Positions 1 through 5,667 of a stretch of DNA of 8,671 bases are shown one piece after another. Below the pieces are notes generated by a model. That model worked only from the letters and a program-made list of their open reading frames with translations. It searched no databases and was not told the origin of the DNA. The stretch is from assembly GCA_937894955.1 (NCBI GenBank), contig CALAXO010000130.1:1-8671 (forward strand). The letters are read 5' to 3'. Positions within the stretch are counted from its first letter, which is position 1. Every line of letters starts with the position of its first letter. Position numbers and translations under genes: made by a program. The stretch is from an uncultured Clostridia bacterium. GTDB taxonomy: Bacteria; Bacillota; Clostridia; Christensenellales; CAG-138.

Positions 1-137
1 TTGACCCTGATGTCGGGGTTAACGCCGGTCTCGCGAAGGATGTTCTGAGCGGTGCTGCGACCGATACCGTAGATATAGGTCAGCCCGATCTCAACTCTTT
101 TTTCCCTGGGCAGGTCTACGCCGCTTATACGCGCCAT
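1..137 (-). CDS. rpsM: 30S ribosomal protein S13 (partial, C-terminus beyond window)
   Basis: S13 sits in the head of the small subunit and contacts the P-site tRNA and the inter-subunit bridges. Only the first 45 residues are visible. They begin MARISGVDLPREKRVEIGL and continue through TYIYGIGRSTAQNIL, the classic S13 N-terminus with its helix-turn region, so identification is secure. The ATG at 137 is preceded by a strong GGAGGTAA ribosome binding site at 147-154, about ten bases upstream. The gene runs off the left edge of the window. In most bacteria rpsM opens the rpsM-rpsK-rpsD-rpoA-rplQ group, so those genes probably follow outside the window. It is separated from rpmJ by an unusually long structured spacer (138-586), which may control it. 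Confidence 0.97.
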   Translation of the reverse strand, partial: MARISGVDLPREKRVEIGLTYIYGIGRSTAQNILRETGVNPDIRV

Positions 138-187
138 ATAGAATTTTTACCTCCGTAGTTTGGTTTTTTAGGGGTTATTCTTTGTGT

Positions 188-260
188 CTGCCGGTTCCCA
201 ATCTCAACTGCAGCCAACGCAACCTTGGCTTCATTTGAGATTGGGCAGCCGCACCGGCAG
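188..260. repeat. Three-tier inverted repeat upstream of rpsM
   Basis: Three nested perfect arms can be read directly. CTGCCGGT (188-195) pairs with ACCGGCAG (253-260). CCCAATCTCAA (197-207) pairs with TTGAGATTGGG (235-245). AGCCAA (212-217) pairs with TTGGCT (225-230) around a 7-nt loop. That gives 25 base pairs in about 73 nt, with a 1-nt against 7-nt internal loop between the outer tiers. In the transcript it ends about 32 nt before the rpsM ribosome binding site. It is either a regulatory RNA hairpin or a palindromic repeat element; no flanking target duplication was seen. Confidence 0.75.
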
Positions 261-336
261 TGATCCGGTGACGGTTTGCCTGATGCTGATAGGCAAGAAC
301 CATACTGCTGTTTCGCCGGAGCTTCCTGCATTTTTT

Positions 337-379
337 CGCTGTTTTGCCGCATGTGATGAACTTCACAAAGCGGACAGCG
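337..379. repeat. Long imperfect hairpin in the rpmJ-rpsM spacer
   Basis: CGCTGT (337-342) pairs with ACAGCG (374-379). CCGC (347-350) pairs with GCGG (370-373). TGTGA (352-356) pairs with TCACA (363-367) around a 6-nt loop, giving 15 base pairs with small bulges. On the plus strand it is followed at once by five T residues (380-384), which is terminator-like. On the minus strand, the direction of the genes, it is followed by A residues, so it is not a terminator for the operon. Confidence 0.65.
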
Positions 380-586
380 TTTTTCGGAAGCACTTTCCGT
401 GCATTTGTTTCGGGACTTCAGCGAACGCCTGCATTCGCTTTACCCTTCGGGCTGCGGCGGGTTGGTTCCGCAGACCGGCTGCATTTCGGGGATTCGCATT
501 CATCAAGCTTTTGCGACTCGAGCCTGTGCAGCACATTGCCGCCGCAGTGAACGCTCGTATCTCCGCTCCGCTCAATTCAAGCCAAA

Positions 587-700
587 TCAACCCTGCTTCT
601 GCTTGTGACGAGGATTCTCGCAGATGACCATAACGCGACCCTTGCGCTTAATGATCTTGCACTTCTCGCACATCGGTTTTACTGAAGGCCTTACTTTCAT
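587..700 (-). CDS. rpmJ: 50S ribosomal protein L36
   Basis: L36 (bL36) is the smallest large-subunit protein, a zinc ribbon that binds 23S rRNA. The 37-residue product begins MKVRPSVKPMCEKCKIIKRK and ends HKQKQG, matching the usual length and sequence. The zinc ligands are C11, C14, C27 and H32, so this is the zinc-binding form. The ATG at 700 follows AGGAGGAAG with about 7 nt spacing, and the stop is TGA at 587-589. It lies 48 nt downstream of infA, the usual Firmicutes arrangement. A 449-nt spacer separates it from rpsM. Confidence 0.97.
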   Translation of the reverse strand: MKVRPSVKPMCEKCKIIKRKGRVMVICENPRHKQKQG

Positions 701-748
701 TGTTGCTTCCTCCTGTGAAAATTTGGCATTTTAGCTGCACGCAAAACG

Positions 749-970
749 TCAGTTCTTAGCGCGCCATGTGATGCGACCTCTCGTCAGGTCATAGGGCGAA
801 AGCTCAACGGTTACTTTGTCGCCCGTCAGGACTCGAATGTAATTCATCCTGAGCTTGCCGGATATGGTCGCCAAAATTTTGTGACCGTTTTCGAGAGTAA
901 CCTCAAACATCGCATTCGGGTATGAATCCGTGACAACACCCGCAACTTCGATTACGTCCTGCTTAGACAT
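749..970 (-). CDS. infA: Translation initiation factor IF-1
   Basis: IF-1 binds the A site of the 30S subunit during initiation, together with IF-2 and IF-3. The 73-residue product begins MSKQDVIEVAGVV and has the single S1-type OB fold. Family motifs are visible: NAMFEVTLENGH (residues 19-30), GKLRMNYIRVLTGDKV (38-53) and the C-terminal DLTRGRITWR (61-70). Usual bacterial length is about 72 residues, so it is complete. The ATG at 970 has GGAGG at 977-981, spaced 6 nt. It lies 79 nt downstream of the KOW-protein gene and 48 nt upstream of rpmJ. Confidence 0.98.
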   Translation of the reverse strand: MSKQDVIEVAGVVTDSYPNAMFEVTLENGHKILATISGKLRMNYIRVLTGDKVTVELSPYDLTRGRITWRAKN

Positions 971-1049
971 TCAAATCCTCCTTGCAAAATGCGGTACTCA
1001 TTTCGGCAGATTCTCGTTTGCTGCGGTTTGTGAAGAGCGTCGTCCGCAT

Positions 1050-1487
1050 TCACTCCGCCGATTCACCGCCTGCCGACTGTTCGAACTCGGCAATGATTTT
1101 CCTCAGCTCCGCATTCGTCACGGGCATACCCTGCAAAATCTTTTTCGAGATTTTCGGAGAATATATATCTGTCCGCAAAACGTGCCTGAGCTTCTTTTTT
1201 TTGGGCTTTTCAACCGTTCGCAGCCTGCCATCGGCAACGAAAACGTAATTTTCGCCCTCGCGCCCTATGATAACAAGATGACTGTCTCTGTCATGTCCTG
1301 CGTTCGAAATTACTATTTGGCCGAAGACAATTCCATCTCTCGCAATGCATTTCTGCAAAGCAAGAATGTCGTTTTCAGTCGTTCTGCCTCGGGTCGTTGT
1401 TTCGCTTTTCAGGGACGAAACGCCCTCTTCGGCGAATTTACAGAATTCTTCAGGTTTTTCTGTGTTTCGACGCTCTTTTTTATCCAT
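1050..1487 (-). CDS. KOW-domain RNA-binding protein (L14e/L6e/L27e-like)
   Basis: A KOW-motif protein is commonly encoded between map and infA in Clostridia and relatives. It resembles eukaryotic and archaeal L14e/L27e proteins, and its exact role is not established. From the chosen start the product has 145 residues. The KOW-like core spans about 50-90 (GIVFGQIVISNAGHDRD, then YVFVADGRLRTVEKP) and is followed by the basic run KPKKKKLRH (94-102), a probable RNA-binding surface. Family members I know are roughly 85-100 residues. This one has about 50 extra charged N-terminal residues and a C-terminal tail of about 40. The start at 1487 is preferred because a weak AAGG lies 9 nt upstream. An in-frame ATG at 1505 has no ribosome binding site. 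Translation may be weak. It lies 27 nt after map. Confidence 0.8.
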   Translation of the reverse strand: MDKKERRNTEKPEEFCKFAEEGVSSLKSETTTRGRTTENDILALQKCIARDGIVFGQIVISNAGHDRDSHLVIIGREGENYVFVADGRLRTVEKPKKKKLRHVLRTDIYSPKISKKILQGMPVTNAELRKIIAEFEQSAGGESAE

Positions 1488-1514
1488 AAGTCGCAACCTT
1501 AACATTGTAGCACA

Positions 1515-2285
1515 TTATTTTGGGTTTGTCAACACTTCCGGACCGTTTTCCGAAATAAAAATTGTGTTTTCATAATGCGCACTCGGCTTGCCATCGGCAG
1601 TGACGCAGGTCCATCCGTCATTGAGAACGCGAATGCGTCTTGTTCCGAGGTTTATCATCGGTTCGATCGCGATCGCCATGCCAGGCACGAGCCTTGCCCC
1701 CCGTCCGAAATGCGGAATAACATAATTCGGAACTTCCGGAGCTTCATGCATATTCATGCCGATGCCGTGACCGACAAGCTCACGAACAACACCATAGCCA
1801 TGCGCCTCGGCGTGCTGCTGAATTGCCCGCCCGATATCGGAAATATGATTCCCGGCAACGGCCTGTTCAAGACCCTTAAAGAAGCACTCTTTTGTGACCT
1901 CAACAAGCTTCGCGACTTCGGGAGCGACATTTCCGACAGGAAAAGTCCTTGCGGCGTCCCCATGGAAGCCGTTAAGCAGCGCGCCGCAGTCAACGCTGAT
2001 AATGTCACCGTCACGCAGACGGTCATGCCTGTTCGGAATGCCGTGCACGATCCTGTCATTGACCGAAGTGCAGATGCTTGCCGGGAAGCCCTCGTAATTC
2101 AGGAATGACGGAACAGCGCCGTGGCTTCGAATAAACTCCTCTGCCGCTTCATCCAATTCCTTTGTTGAAATTCCCGGTTTAATAAGCGTTTCGATATAGT
2201 TAAGCGTTCTGCCCGTCAGCTCACCCGCAGCGCGCATGAGCGCACGCTGGGATTCGGATTTAATTGTAATTTTTCCGTCACTCAT
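1515..2285 (-). CDS. map: Methionine aminopeptidase, type I
   Basis: This cytosolic metalloprotease removes the N-terminal methionine from new proteins when the second residue is small. The 256-residue product has the pita-bread fold signature. The expected di-metal ligands are all visible: D99 (SVDCG), D110 (FHGDAARTF), H173 (VGHGIG), E208 (AIEPM) and E239 (HYENT). H81 (VHGIPN) and H180 (MNMHEAP) complete the active site. Length matches the short bacterial type Ia enzymes, without an N-terminal zinc-finger extension. The ATG at 2285 is chosen because AGGAGA lies 5 nt upstream and the family homology begins just after it; the frame stays open to 2348 but without support. It lies 77 nt after adk. 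A 6-bp hairpin (2301-2306 with 2316-2321) sits just upstream of its ribosome binding site. Confidence 0.97.
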   Translation of the reverse strand: MSDGKITIKSESQRALMRAAGELTGRTLNYIETLIKPGISTKELDEAAEEFIRSHGAVPSFLNYEGFPASICTSVNDRIVHGIPNRHDRLRDGDIISVDCGALLNGFHGDAARTFPVGNVAPEVAKLVEVTKECFFKGLEQAVAGNHISDIGRAIQQHAEAHGYGVVRELVGHGIGMNMHEAPEVPNYVIPHFGRGARLVPGMAIAIEPMINLGTRRIRVLNDGWTCVTADGKPSAHYENTIFISENGPEVLTNPK

Positions 2286-2362
2286 TCTTTTCTCCTGAAC
2301 TCCGAAGCGTCGATTTTCGGAAATATGCAGCAGTCTCCGCCACGGCATTTCGTCTGTTTTAT

Positions 2363-3022
2363 TTAAGCCTTTTTATTCTTCTCGAATATCGGATCGAGAG
2401 CCGCAAAGATCCGGTTCGAAACATCGCCGATGCTCATTGCGCCGTCGATGGGAACGAGAAGACCTTTCTCGCGATAGAAGTTGATAAGCGGAAAGGTTCT
2501 GTCATAGTAGACTTCGAGCCTGTGCCGCATACTCTCCGGATTATCATCAGGCCGTCTGATAAGTTCTGCTCCGCACTTTGCACACAATTCCGGCTTGCCG
2601 GCGGCAGTTTCAGCCGCACTGACACACTGGGAGTGATTGCATTTCGGGCAGACGCGCCGTGAAGAAACTCTCTCGATAAGGATATCACTGTCAACATTGA
2701 TGTCAATCACTGCATCGATATTGACCGCACCGGCAAGCGTCTCCGCCTGCGCAATGGTGCGCGGATAGCCGTCCAGCAAAAAGCCGATGCTGCAATCCTC
2801 GTGCTGTATGCGTGAGAGCACCATTTCGTTAATTATCTCGTCCGGAACAAGGTTGCCGTCGTCGATAAGAGCCTTAGCGCGCAAGCCGAGCGGCGTTTTT
2901 TTGCTGATTTCGGCGCGGAGCATATCCCCGGTTGAAATATGGGCAAGAGAGTAGCGTTCGGCAATGCATTCCGCCTGTGTTCCTTTGCCGGCGGCGGGCG
3001 GTCCTAAAAGTATCAGCTTCAT
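2363..3022 (-). CDS. adk: Adenylate kinase (zinc-lid type)
   Basis: Adenylate kinase interconverts ATP plus AMP with two ADP and balances adenine nucleotides in the cytosol. The 219-residue product opens with the P-loop GPPAAGKGT (residues 7-15), then the AMP-binding STGDMLR (30-36) and DGYPRT (84-89; DGFPRT is the commoner form). The LID carries C125, C128, C147 and C150, a four-cysteine zinc site typical of Gram-positive enzymes. It is followed by RRPDDN (156-161), which supplies catalytic arginines. Length is normal. The ATG at 3022 is fixed by the conserved MKLILLGPP start, but the only good ribosome binding site, GGAGGT at 3041-3046, is an unusual 18 nt upstream, with a palindrome between. 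secY lies 120 nt upstream and map 77 nt downstream. Confidence 0.98.
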   Translation of the reverse strand: MKLILLGPPAAGKGTQAECIAERYSLAHISTGDMLRAEISKKTPLGLRAKALIDDGNLVPDEIINEMVLSRIQHEDCSIGFLLDGYPRTIAQAETLAGAVNIDAVIDINVDSDILIERVSSRRVCPKCNHSQCVSAAETAAGKPELCAKCGAELIRRPDDNPESMRHRLEVYYDRTFPLINFYREKGLLVPIDGAMSIGDVSNRIFAALDPIFEKNKKA

Positions 3023-3029
3023 AAATATC

Positions 3030-3043
3030 GGTTTTTAAAAACC
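3030..3043. promoter_or_regulatory. Perfect 14-bp palindrome between the adk ribosome binding site and start codon
   Basis: GGTTTTTAAAAACC reads the same on both strands and overlaps the end of the GGAGGT ribosome binding site (3041-3046) of adk. The site-to-start distance is 18 nt, much longer than the 5-10 nt of the neighbouring genes. If the palindrome folds as GGTTT/AAACC with a TTAA loop, it would shorten the effective distance but tie up part of the ribosome binding site. A role in setting adk translation is inference. Confidence 0.45.
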
Positions 3044-3074
3044 TCCGTCAATTTGTCTCTTATACGCAGTTTAA

Positions 3075-3112
3075 TCCAAGGGATAAAGGCAACGCAGCCA
3101 ATATCCCTTGGA
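3075..3112. repeat. 11-bp stem hairpin in the secY-adk spacer
   Basis: TCCAAGGGATA (3075-3085) is the exact reverse complement of TATCCCTTGGA (3102-3112), enclosing a 16-nt loop. In the transcript it follows the secY stop by about 30 nt. It is followed by TTAAACTGCG, not a T-run, so it is a poor intrinsic terminator. It could stabilise the upstream mRNA, attenuate adk expression or be a palindromic repeat element. Its loop shares a 12-nt motif with the hairpin upstream of rpsM. Confidence 0.65.
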
Positions 3113-3127
3113 CAAACATCGGGTCAA
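3100..3127 (-). promoter_or_regulatory. Possible weak promoter for adk and downstream genes
   Basis: On the minus strand TTGACC (3122-3127) is followed after 16 nt by GATATT (3100-3105), a 5/6 and 4/6 match to the sigma-A -35 and -10 boxes. An internal promoter here would separate adk-map-infA from the ribosomal protein genes. The -10 overlaps the hairpin at 3075-3112, and this is only a sequence resemblance. Confidence 0.25.
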
Positions 3128-3142
3128 TATAATCCTGTGAGA

Positions 3143-4492
3143 TTAGTTGAGGAAGCCCTTATGGTTCCTCATGATCATCAGCGAGTCAAGCTGGTCGGCA
3201 ATTTCGATGGACACACTGATCATAATCAGAATGCTCGTCGGGCCGAAAGCAGACAACACGGTGATGTTCAGCACCTTCAGGAGCAGAGTGGGGATGATTG
3301 CGATAATCATCAGGAAGAGTGCGCCGAACATTGTCAGGCGGCTGCACTTCTTCTGAAGGTAATCCGAAGTAGGACGACCGGGACGAATACCGGGAATAAA
3401 TCCGCCGTTCTGCTGGAGATTTTTGGAAATCTCAACAGGGTTGAAGGTGATGGAGGAGTAGAAGTAAGCGAAGCCCACGATCATGATGGCATAAAGCACA
3501 TAGTAAATGATTATGCCGGCGATATTCGTGGTTGCCGGGCTGAGGTAAGTGCTTACAAATGTATAGAACTTGCCCTTGGGCCAGAACTGACCGATCATGC
3601 CGGGAACCTGAAGAATCGTCATAGCGAAGATCAGGGGCATAACGCCGTTTGCATTCGCCTTGAGAGGGATATGCGTGGACTGTCCGCCGTAGAGTTTCCT
3701 GCCGATAACGCGCTTTGCGTACTGAACGGGAATGCGGCGAACGGCCTTTTCAACGGTAACGATACCAACGGTGAGGATAAGAACCACAAGGATAACCACG
3801 ATTCCGTACCACCACTTGTACGCAAGACCGTTAGTGGTCGGGACAATGTGGAAAGTACCGTTGATAAGGTTGATAACAACATTGGGAACGGAGGAAACAA
3901 TGGATGCGAAGATCAGCATTGAAACGCCGTTGCCGATGCCCTTTTCAGTGATGCGCTCACCCATCCACATCAGGAACGCAGTACCTGCGGTGCAGCAGAT
4001 GCCCGTGATAACATAGGGCATAAAGCCGTTCATGAATGTGCCGAAGCCGCTTGTGCCGAAGATGGTGATCTTTTTGATGAGATCGCCGTTTGCGCTGTTG
4101 AGACCGACAACAATGCTTACGGACTGGATAAGAGCGAGAACGATGCCCACGATACGGGTGATTTTTTCGATCTTTTCCCTGCCGTCCTCTTCCTTGGAAA
4201 GTTTCTCAAGGGAGGGGAATGCAATGGTGAGGAGCTGAAGAATAATCGATGCCGTGATGTAGGGCGAGATACCCATTGCAAAGAGTGAGAAATTGTTCAG
4301 GGAACCGCCGGAGAAGAGGTTGAGGAAGCTGAGGAAGTCATAGCTTGCAATCAACTCTCCGAGTTTTTCACCGTTTACACTGGGAACGGGGATGAAGGAG
4401 CCGAGTCTGTAGACAACGATCAAGAGCAGAGTGTAGAGCATCTTGGTGCGGATGTCCTTGACTTTCCAAGCATTGATGATAGTCTTAAACAT
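3143..4492 (-). CDS. secY: Protein translocase subunit SecY
   Basis: SecY is the pore-forming subunit of the SecYEG channel, through which secreted and membrane proteins cross or enter the cytoplasmic membrane. The 449-residue product has ten hydrophobic segments, at roughly 17-35, 74-92, 113-131, 155-176, 186-208, 227-247, 280-298, 323-345, 385-406 and 410-432. Family motifs include the plug and second helix region (NFSLFAMGISPYITASI, 67-83), GERITEKGIGNGVSMLIF (178-195), the large cytosolic loop with VQYAKR (256-261), and the FIPGIRPG loop (365-372), whose arginine R370 is the conserved SecA/ribosome contact. Its ATG overlaps the rplO stop by 8 nt (4485-4492), and GAGGTG inside rplO serves as ribosome binding site. 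This implies translational coupling. Length is normal. Confidence 0.98.
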   Translation of the reverse strand: MFKTIINAWKVKDIRTKMLYTLLLIVVYRLGSFIPVPSVNGEKLGELIASYDFLSFLNLFSGGSLNNFSLFAMGISPYITASIILQLLTIAFPSLEKLSKEEDGREKIEKITRIVGIVLALIQSVSIVVGLNSANGDLIKKITIFGTSGFGTFMNGFMPYVITGICCTAGTAFLMWMGERITEKGIGNGVSMLIFASIVSSVPNVVINLINGTFHIVPTTNGLAYKWWYGIVVILVVLILTVGIVTVEKAVRRIPVQYAKRVIGRKLYGGQSTHIPLKANANGVMPLIFAMTILQVPGMIGQFWPKGKFYTFVSTYLSPATTNIAGIIIYYVLYAIMIVGFAYFYSSITFNPVEISKNLQQNGGFIPGIRPGRPTSDYLQKKCSRLTMFGALFLMIIAIIPTLLLKVLNITVLSAFGPTSILIMISVSIEIADQLDSLMIMRNHKGFLN

Positions 4493-4931
4493 TCGGCACC
4501 TCTACAGTTCCGCCCACCGCAACGATAGCTTCACGGGCTGAATTTGATACCTTCGCCGCCTTAACAGTAAGGCGCTGTGTAAGCTCGCCACGGCCCAGAA
4601 CCTTGAGGCCGTCCTTCTCGATTTTGCTGATGATGCCTTCTGCCTTGAGAAGCTCAGCGGTGATTACAGTGTCGTTCTCGAAGCGGTTGAGAGCCTCGAT
4701 GTTGACAACGGAATAAACTTTCATGAAGTTGTTGTGGAAGCCTCTCTTCGGGAGACGACGGGGCAGAGGCATCTGACCGCCTTCAAAGCCGTTCTTCTTG
4801 CTTCCGCTGCGAGCCTTCTGACCCTTGTGACCGTAACCGGCGGTTTTGCCGATACCGGAACCGGAGCCGCGACCCACACGCTTCCTTGCACTTGTTGAAC
4901 CCTCGGCGGGCCTTAACTCATGTAGATTCAT
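4485..4931 (-). CDS. rplO: 50S ribosomal protein L15
   Basis: L15 (uL15) is a late-assembly large-subunit protein with a long rRNA-penetrating N-terminal extension. The 148-residue product begins MNLHELRPAEGS. It has the glycine-rich GRGSGSGIGKTAGYGHKGQ (20-38) and FEGGQMPLPRRLPKRGF (49-65), both diagnostic. The C-terminal globular part ends VGGTVEVPNV. The ATG at 4931 follows GGAGGTTA, which directly abuts the rpmD stop, leaving a gap of 12 nt. The 3' end overlaps secY by 8 nt. Confidence 0.98.
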   Translation of the reverse strand: MNLHELRPAEGSTSARKRVGRGSGSGIGKTAGYGHKGQKARSGSKKNGFEGGQMPLPRRLPKRGFHNNFMKVYSVVNIEALNRFENDTVITAELLKAEGIISKIEKDGLKVLGRGELTQRLTVKAAKVSNSAREAIVAVGGTVEVPNV

Positions 4932-4943
4932 GCGGTAACCTCC

Positions 4944-5129
4944 TTATGCGTCTGCTTCTTCCACCTTAACAAGGTGTTTCACTTTGAAGATCATGCCACG
5001 GATGCAAGCATTGTCGGGCTTGATGACCGTGTGATTGAGCTTGTGAAGACCGAGTGCCTTAACGGTCGCCTGCTGGTCTTTCAGTGCTCCGATGGTGCTC
5101 TTAACGAGTGTAACTTTCAGGTTTGCCAT
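4944..5129 (-). CDS. rpmD: 50S ribosomal protein L30
   Basis: L30 (uL30) is a small large-subunit protein. The 61-residue product begins MANLKVTLVKSTIGALKDQ and contains TVKALGLHKLNHTV (42-55 nt-independent core, about residues 22-35) and MIFKVKHLVKVEE near the end, typical of bacterial L30. The frame is open upstream to 5225, but the ATG at 5129 is chosen because GGGAGGGAA lies just upstream and homology starts there; the longer frame would overlap rpsE. It sits 16 nt after rpsE and 12 nt before rplO. Confidence 0.97.
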   Translation of the reverse strand: MANLKVTLVKSTIGALKDQQATVKALGLHKLNHTVIKPDNACIRGMIFKVKHLVKVEEADA

Positions 5130-5145
5130 TATAATTCCCTCCCAA

Positions 5146-5655
5146 TCAGTCAAGAATTTCGGCAACGCTCTTACCGCGCAGATGAGCAATCTGCTCCGCG
5201 GTGCGGAGCTGTGCAAGCCCATCAATGGTTGCCTTCACGCAGTTTGCGGGGTTGTTGGAACCGTAGCTCTTGGTGCGGATATCTTTGATGCCGACCATTT
5301 CGAGAACGCAGCGAACGGGACCGCCCGCGATAACGCCGGTACCGGGTTCTGCGGGGAGCATGCGAACATGACCCTTGGAGAACTTGCCTTCAACAGCGTG
5401 AGGAATGGTAGTTCCGACGATGGGAACGTTGATGAGGTGACGCTTTGCGTCCTCAACGCCCTTGCGAACCGCTTCGGGGATTTCGGCAGCTTTGCCCATG
5501 CCGACACCGACGCGACCCTTTTCATCGCCGACAACGATGAGCGCGGAGAAGCGGAAAATTTTACCGCCCTTAACAACCTTTGCTACACGGTTGACGGAGA
5601 CGAGCTTTTCTTTGAATTCCGGTACTTCCGGGGTGTAATTACGCCTGTTTTGCAT
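5146..5655 (-). CDS. rpsE: 30S ribosomal protein S5
   Basis: S5 (uS5) lies at the mRNA entry tunnel and affects decoding accuracy; known resistance to spectinomycin maps to its N-terminal loop. The 169-residue product has the N-terminal double-stranded RNA-binding-like domain (about 14-77), with RFSALIVVGDEKGRVGVG (35-52) and KAAEIPEAVRKG (55-66). The C-terminal domain carries PAEPGTGVIAGGPVR (101-115) and KSYGSNNPAN (129-138). Length is normal. The loop VNRVAKVVKGG (21-31) looks wild-type. The ATG at 5655 follows GGAGGTAT at 6 nt. It lies 12 nt after rplR and 16 nt before rpmD. Confidence 0.98.
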   Translation of the reverse strand: MQNRRNYTPEVPEFKEKLVSVNRVAKVVKGGKIFRFSALIVVGDEKGRVGVGMGKAAEIPEAVRKGVEDAKRHLINVPIVGTTIPHAVEGKFSKGHVRMLPAEPGTGVIAGGPVRCVLEMVGIKDIRTKSYGSNNPANCVKATIDGLAQLRTAEQIAHLRGKSVAEILD

Positions 5656-5667
5656 AGTATACCTCCA

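Larger units (their letters stand above)
138..586. other. 449-nt structured spacer between rpmJ and rpsM, no convincing gene
   Basis: This is by far the longest gap in the window. Short open frames exist on both strands, but none has a recognisable product, and none on the transcribed strand has a good ribosome binding site. The spacer is dense in inverted repeats: 188-260 (three tiers), 276-281 with 291-296, 252-257 with 265-270, 337-379 (several tiers), 385-389 with 395-399, 421-425 with 434-438, and 452-457 with 468-473. There is also a 9-nt long-range complement, 452-460 with 539-547. No T-run follows any hairpin on the minus strand, so I see no intrinsic terminator ahead of rpsM, and transcription probably reads through. 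It could be an mRNA leader for the rpsM group, an inserted palindromic repeat element, or both. In E. coli the S4 autoregulatory site lies at the equivalent place, but no homology to it was recognised here. Confidence 0.6.

Noticed and set aside
125..352. Minus-strand open frame of 75 codons ending inside rpsM
   Set aside because: It overlaps the rpsM start and its ribosome binding site, spans the 188-260 hairpin and shows no family resemblance.
363..590. Minus-strand open frame of 75 codons starting TTG at the rpmJ stop
   Set aside because: The TTGA stop-start overlap is tempting, but there is no good ribosome binding site, the product is low in recognisable features, and the frame follows the inverted repeats.
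184..627. Plus-strand open frame of 147 codons covering the rpmJ-rpsM spacer
   Set aside because: It has a GTG start with only a weak upstream purine run, overlaps rpmJ antisense, passes through the hairpins and has no recognisable product.
2286..2348. Upstream extension of the map reading frame
   Set aside because: The extra 21 residues have no ribosome binding site, whereas the ATG at 2285 has AGGAGA at 5 nt and matches the normal start.
3075..3112. Intrinsic terminator after secY
   Set aside because: The stem is good, but the transcript continues TTAAACTGCG, without the T-run needed for a classical terminator.
3053..3922. Plus-strand open frame of 289 codons
   Set aside because: It is antisense to secY, with a highly polar His/Asp/Asn-rich product that mirrors the secY codon pattern.
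5130..5225. Upstream extension of the rpmD reading frame
   Set aside because: It lies inside rpsE in another frame; L30 homology begins at 5129 behind a strong ribosome binding site.
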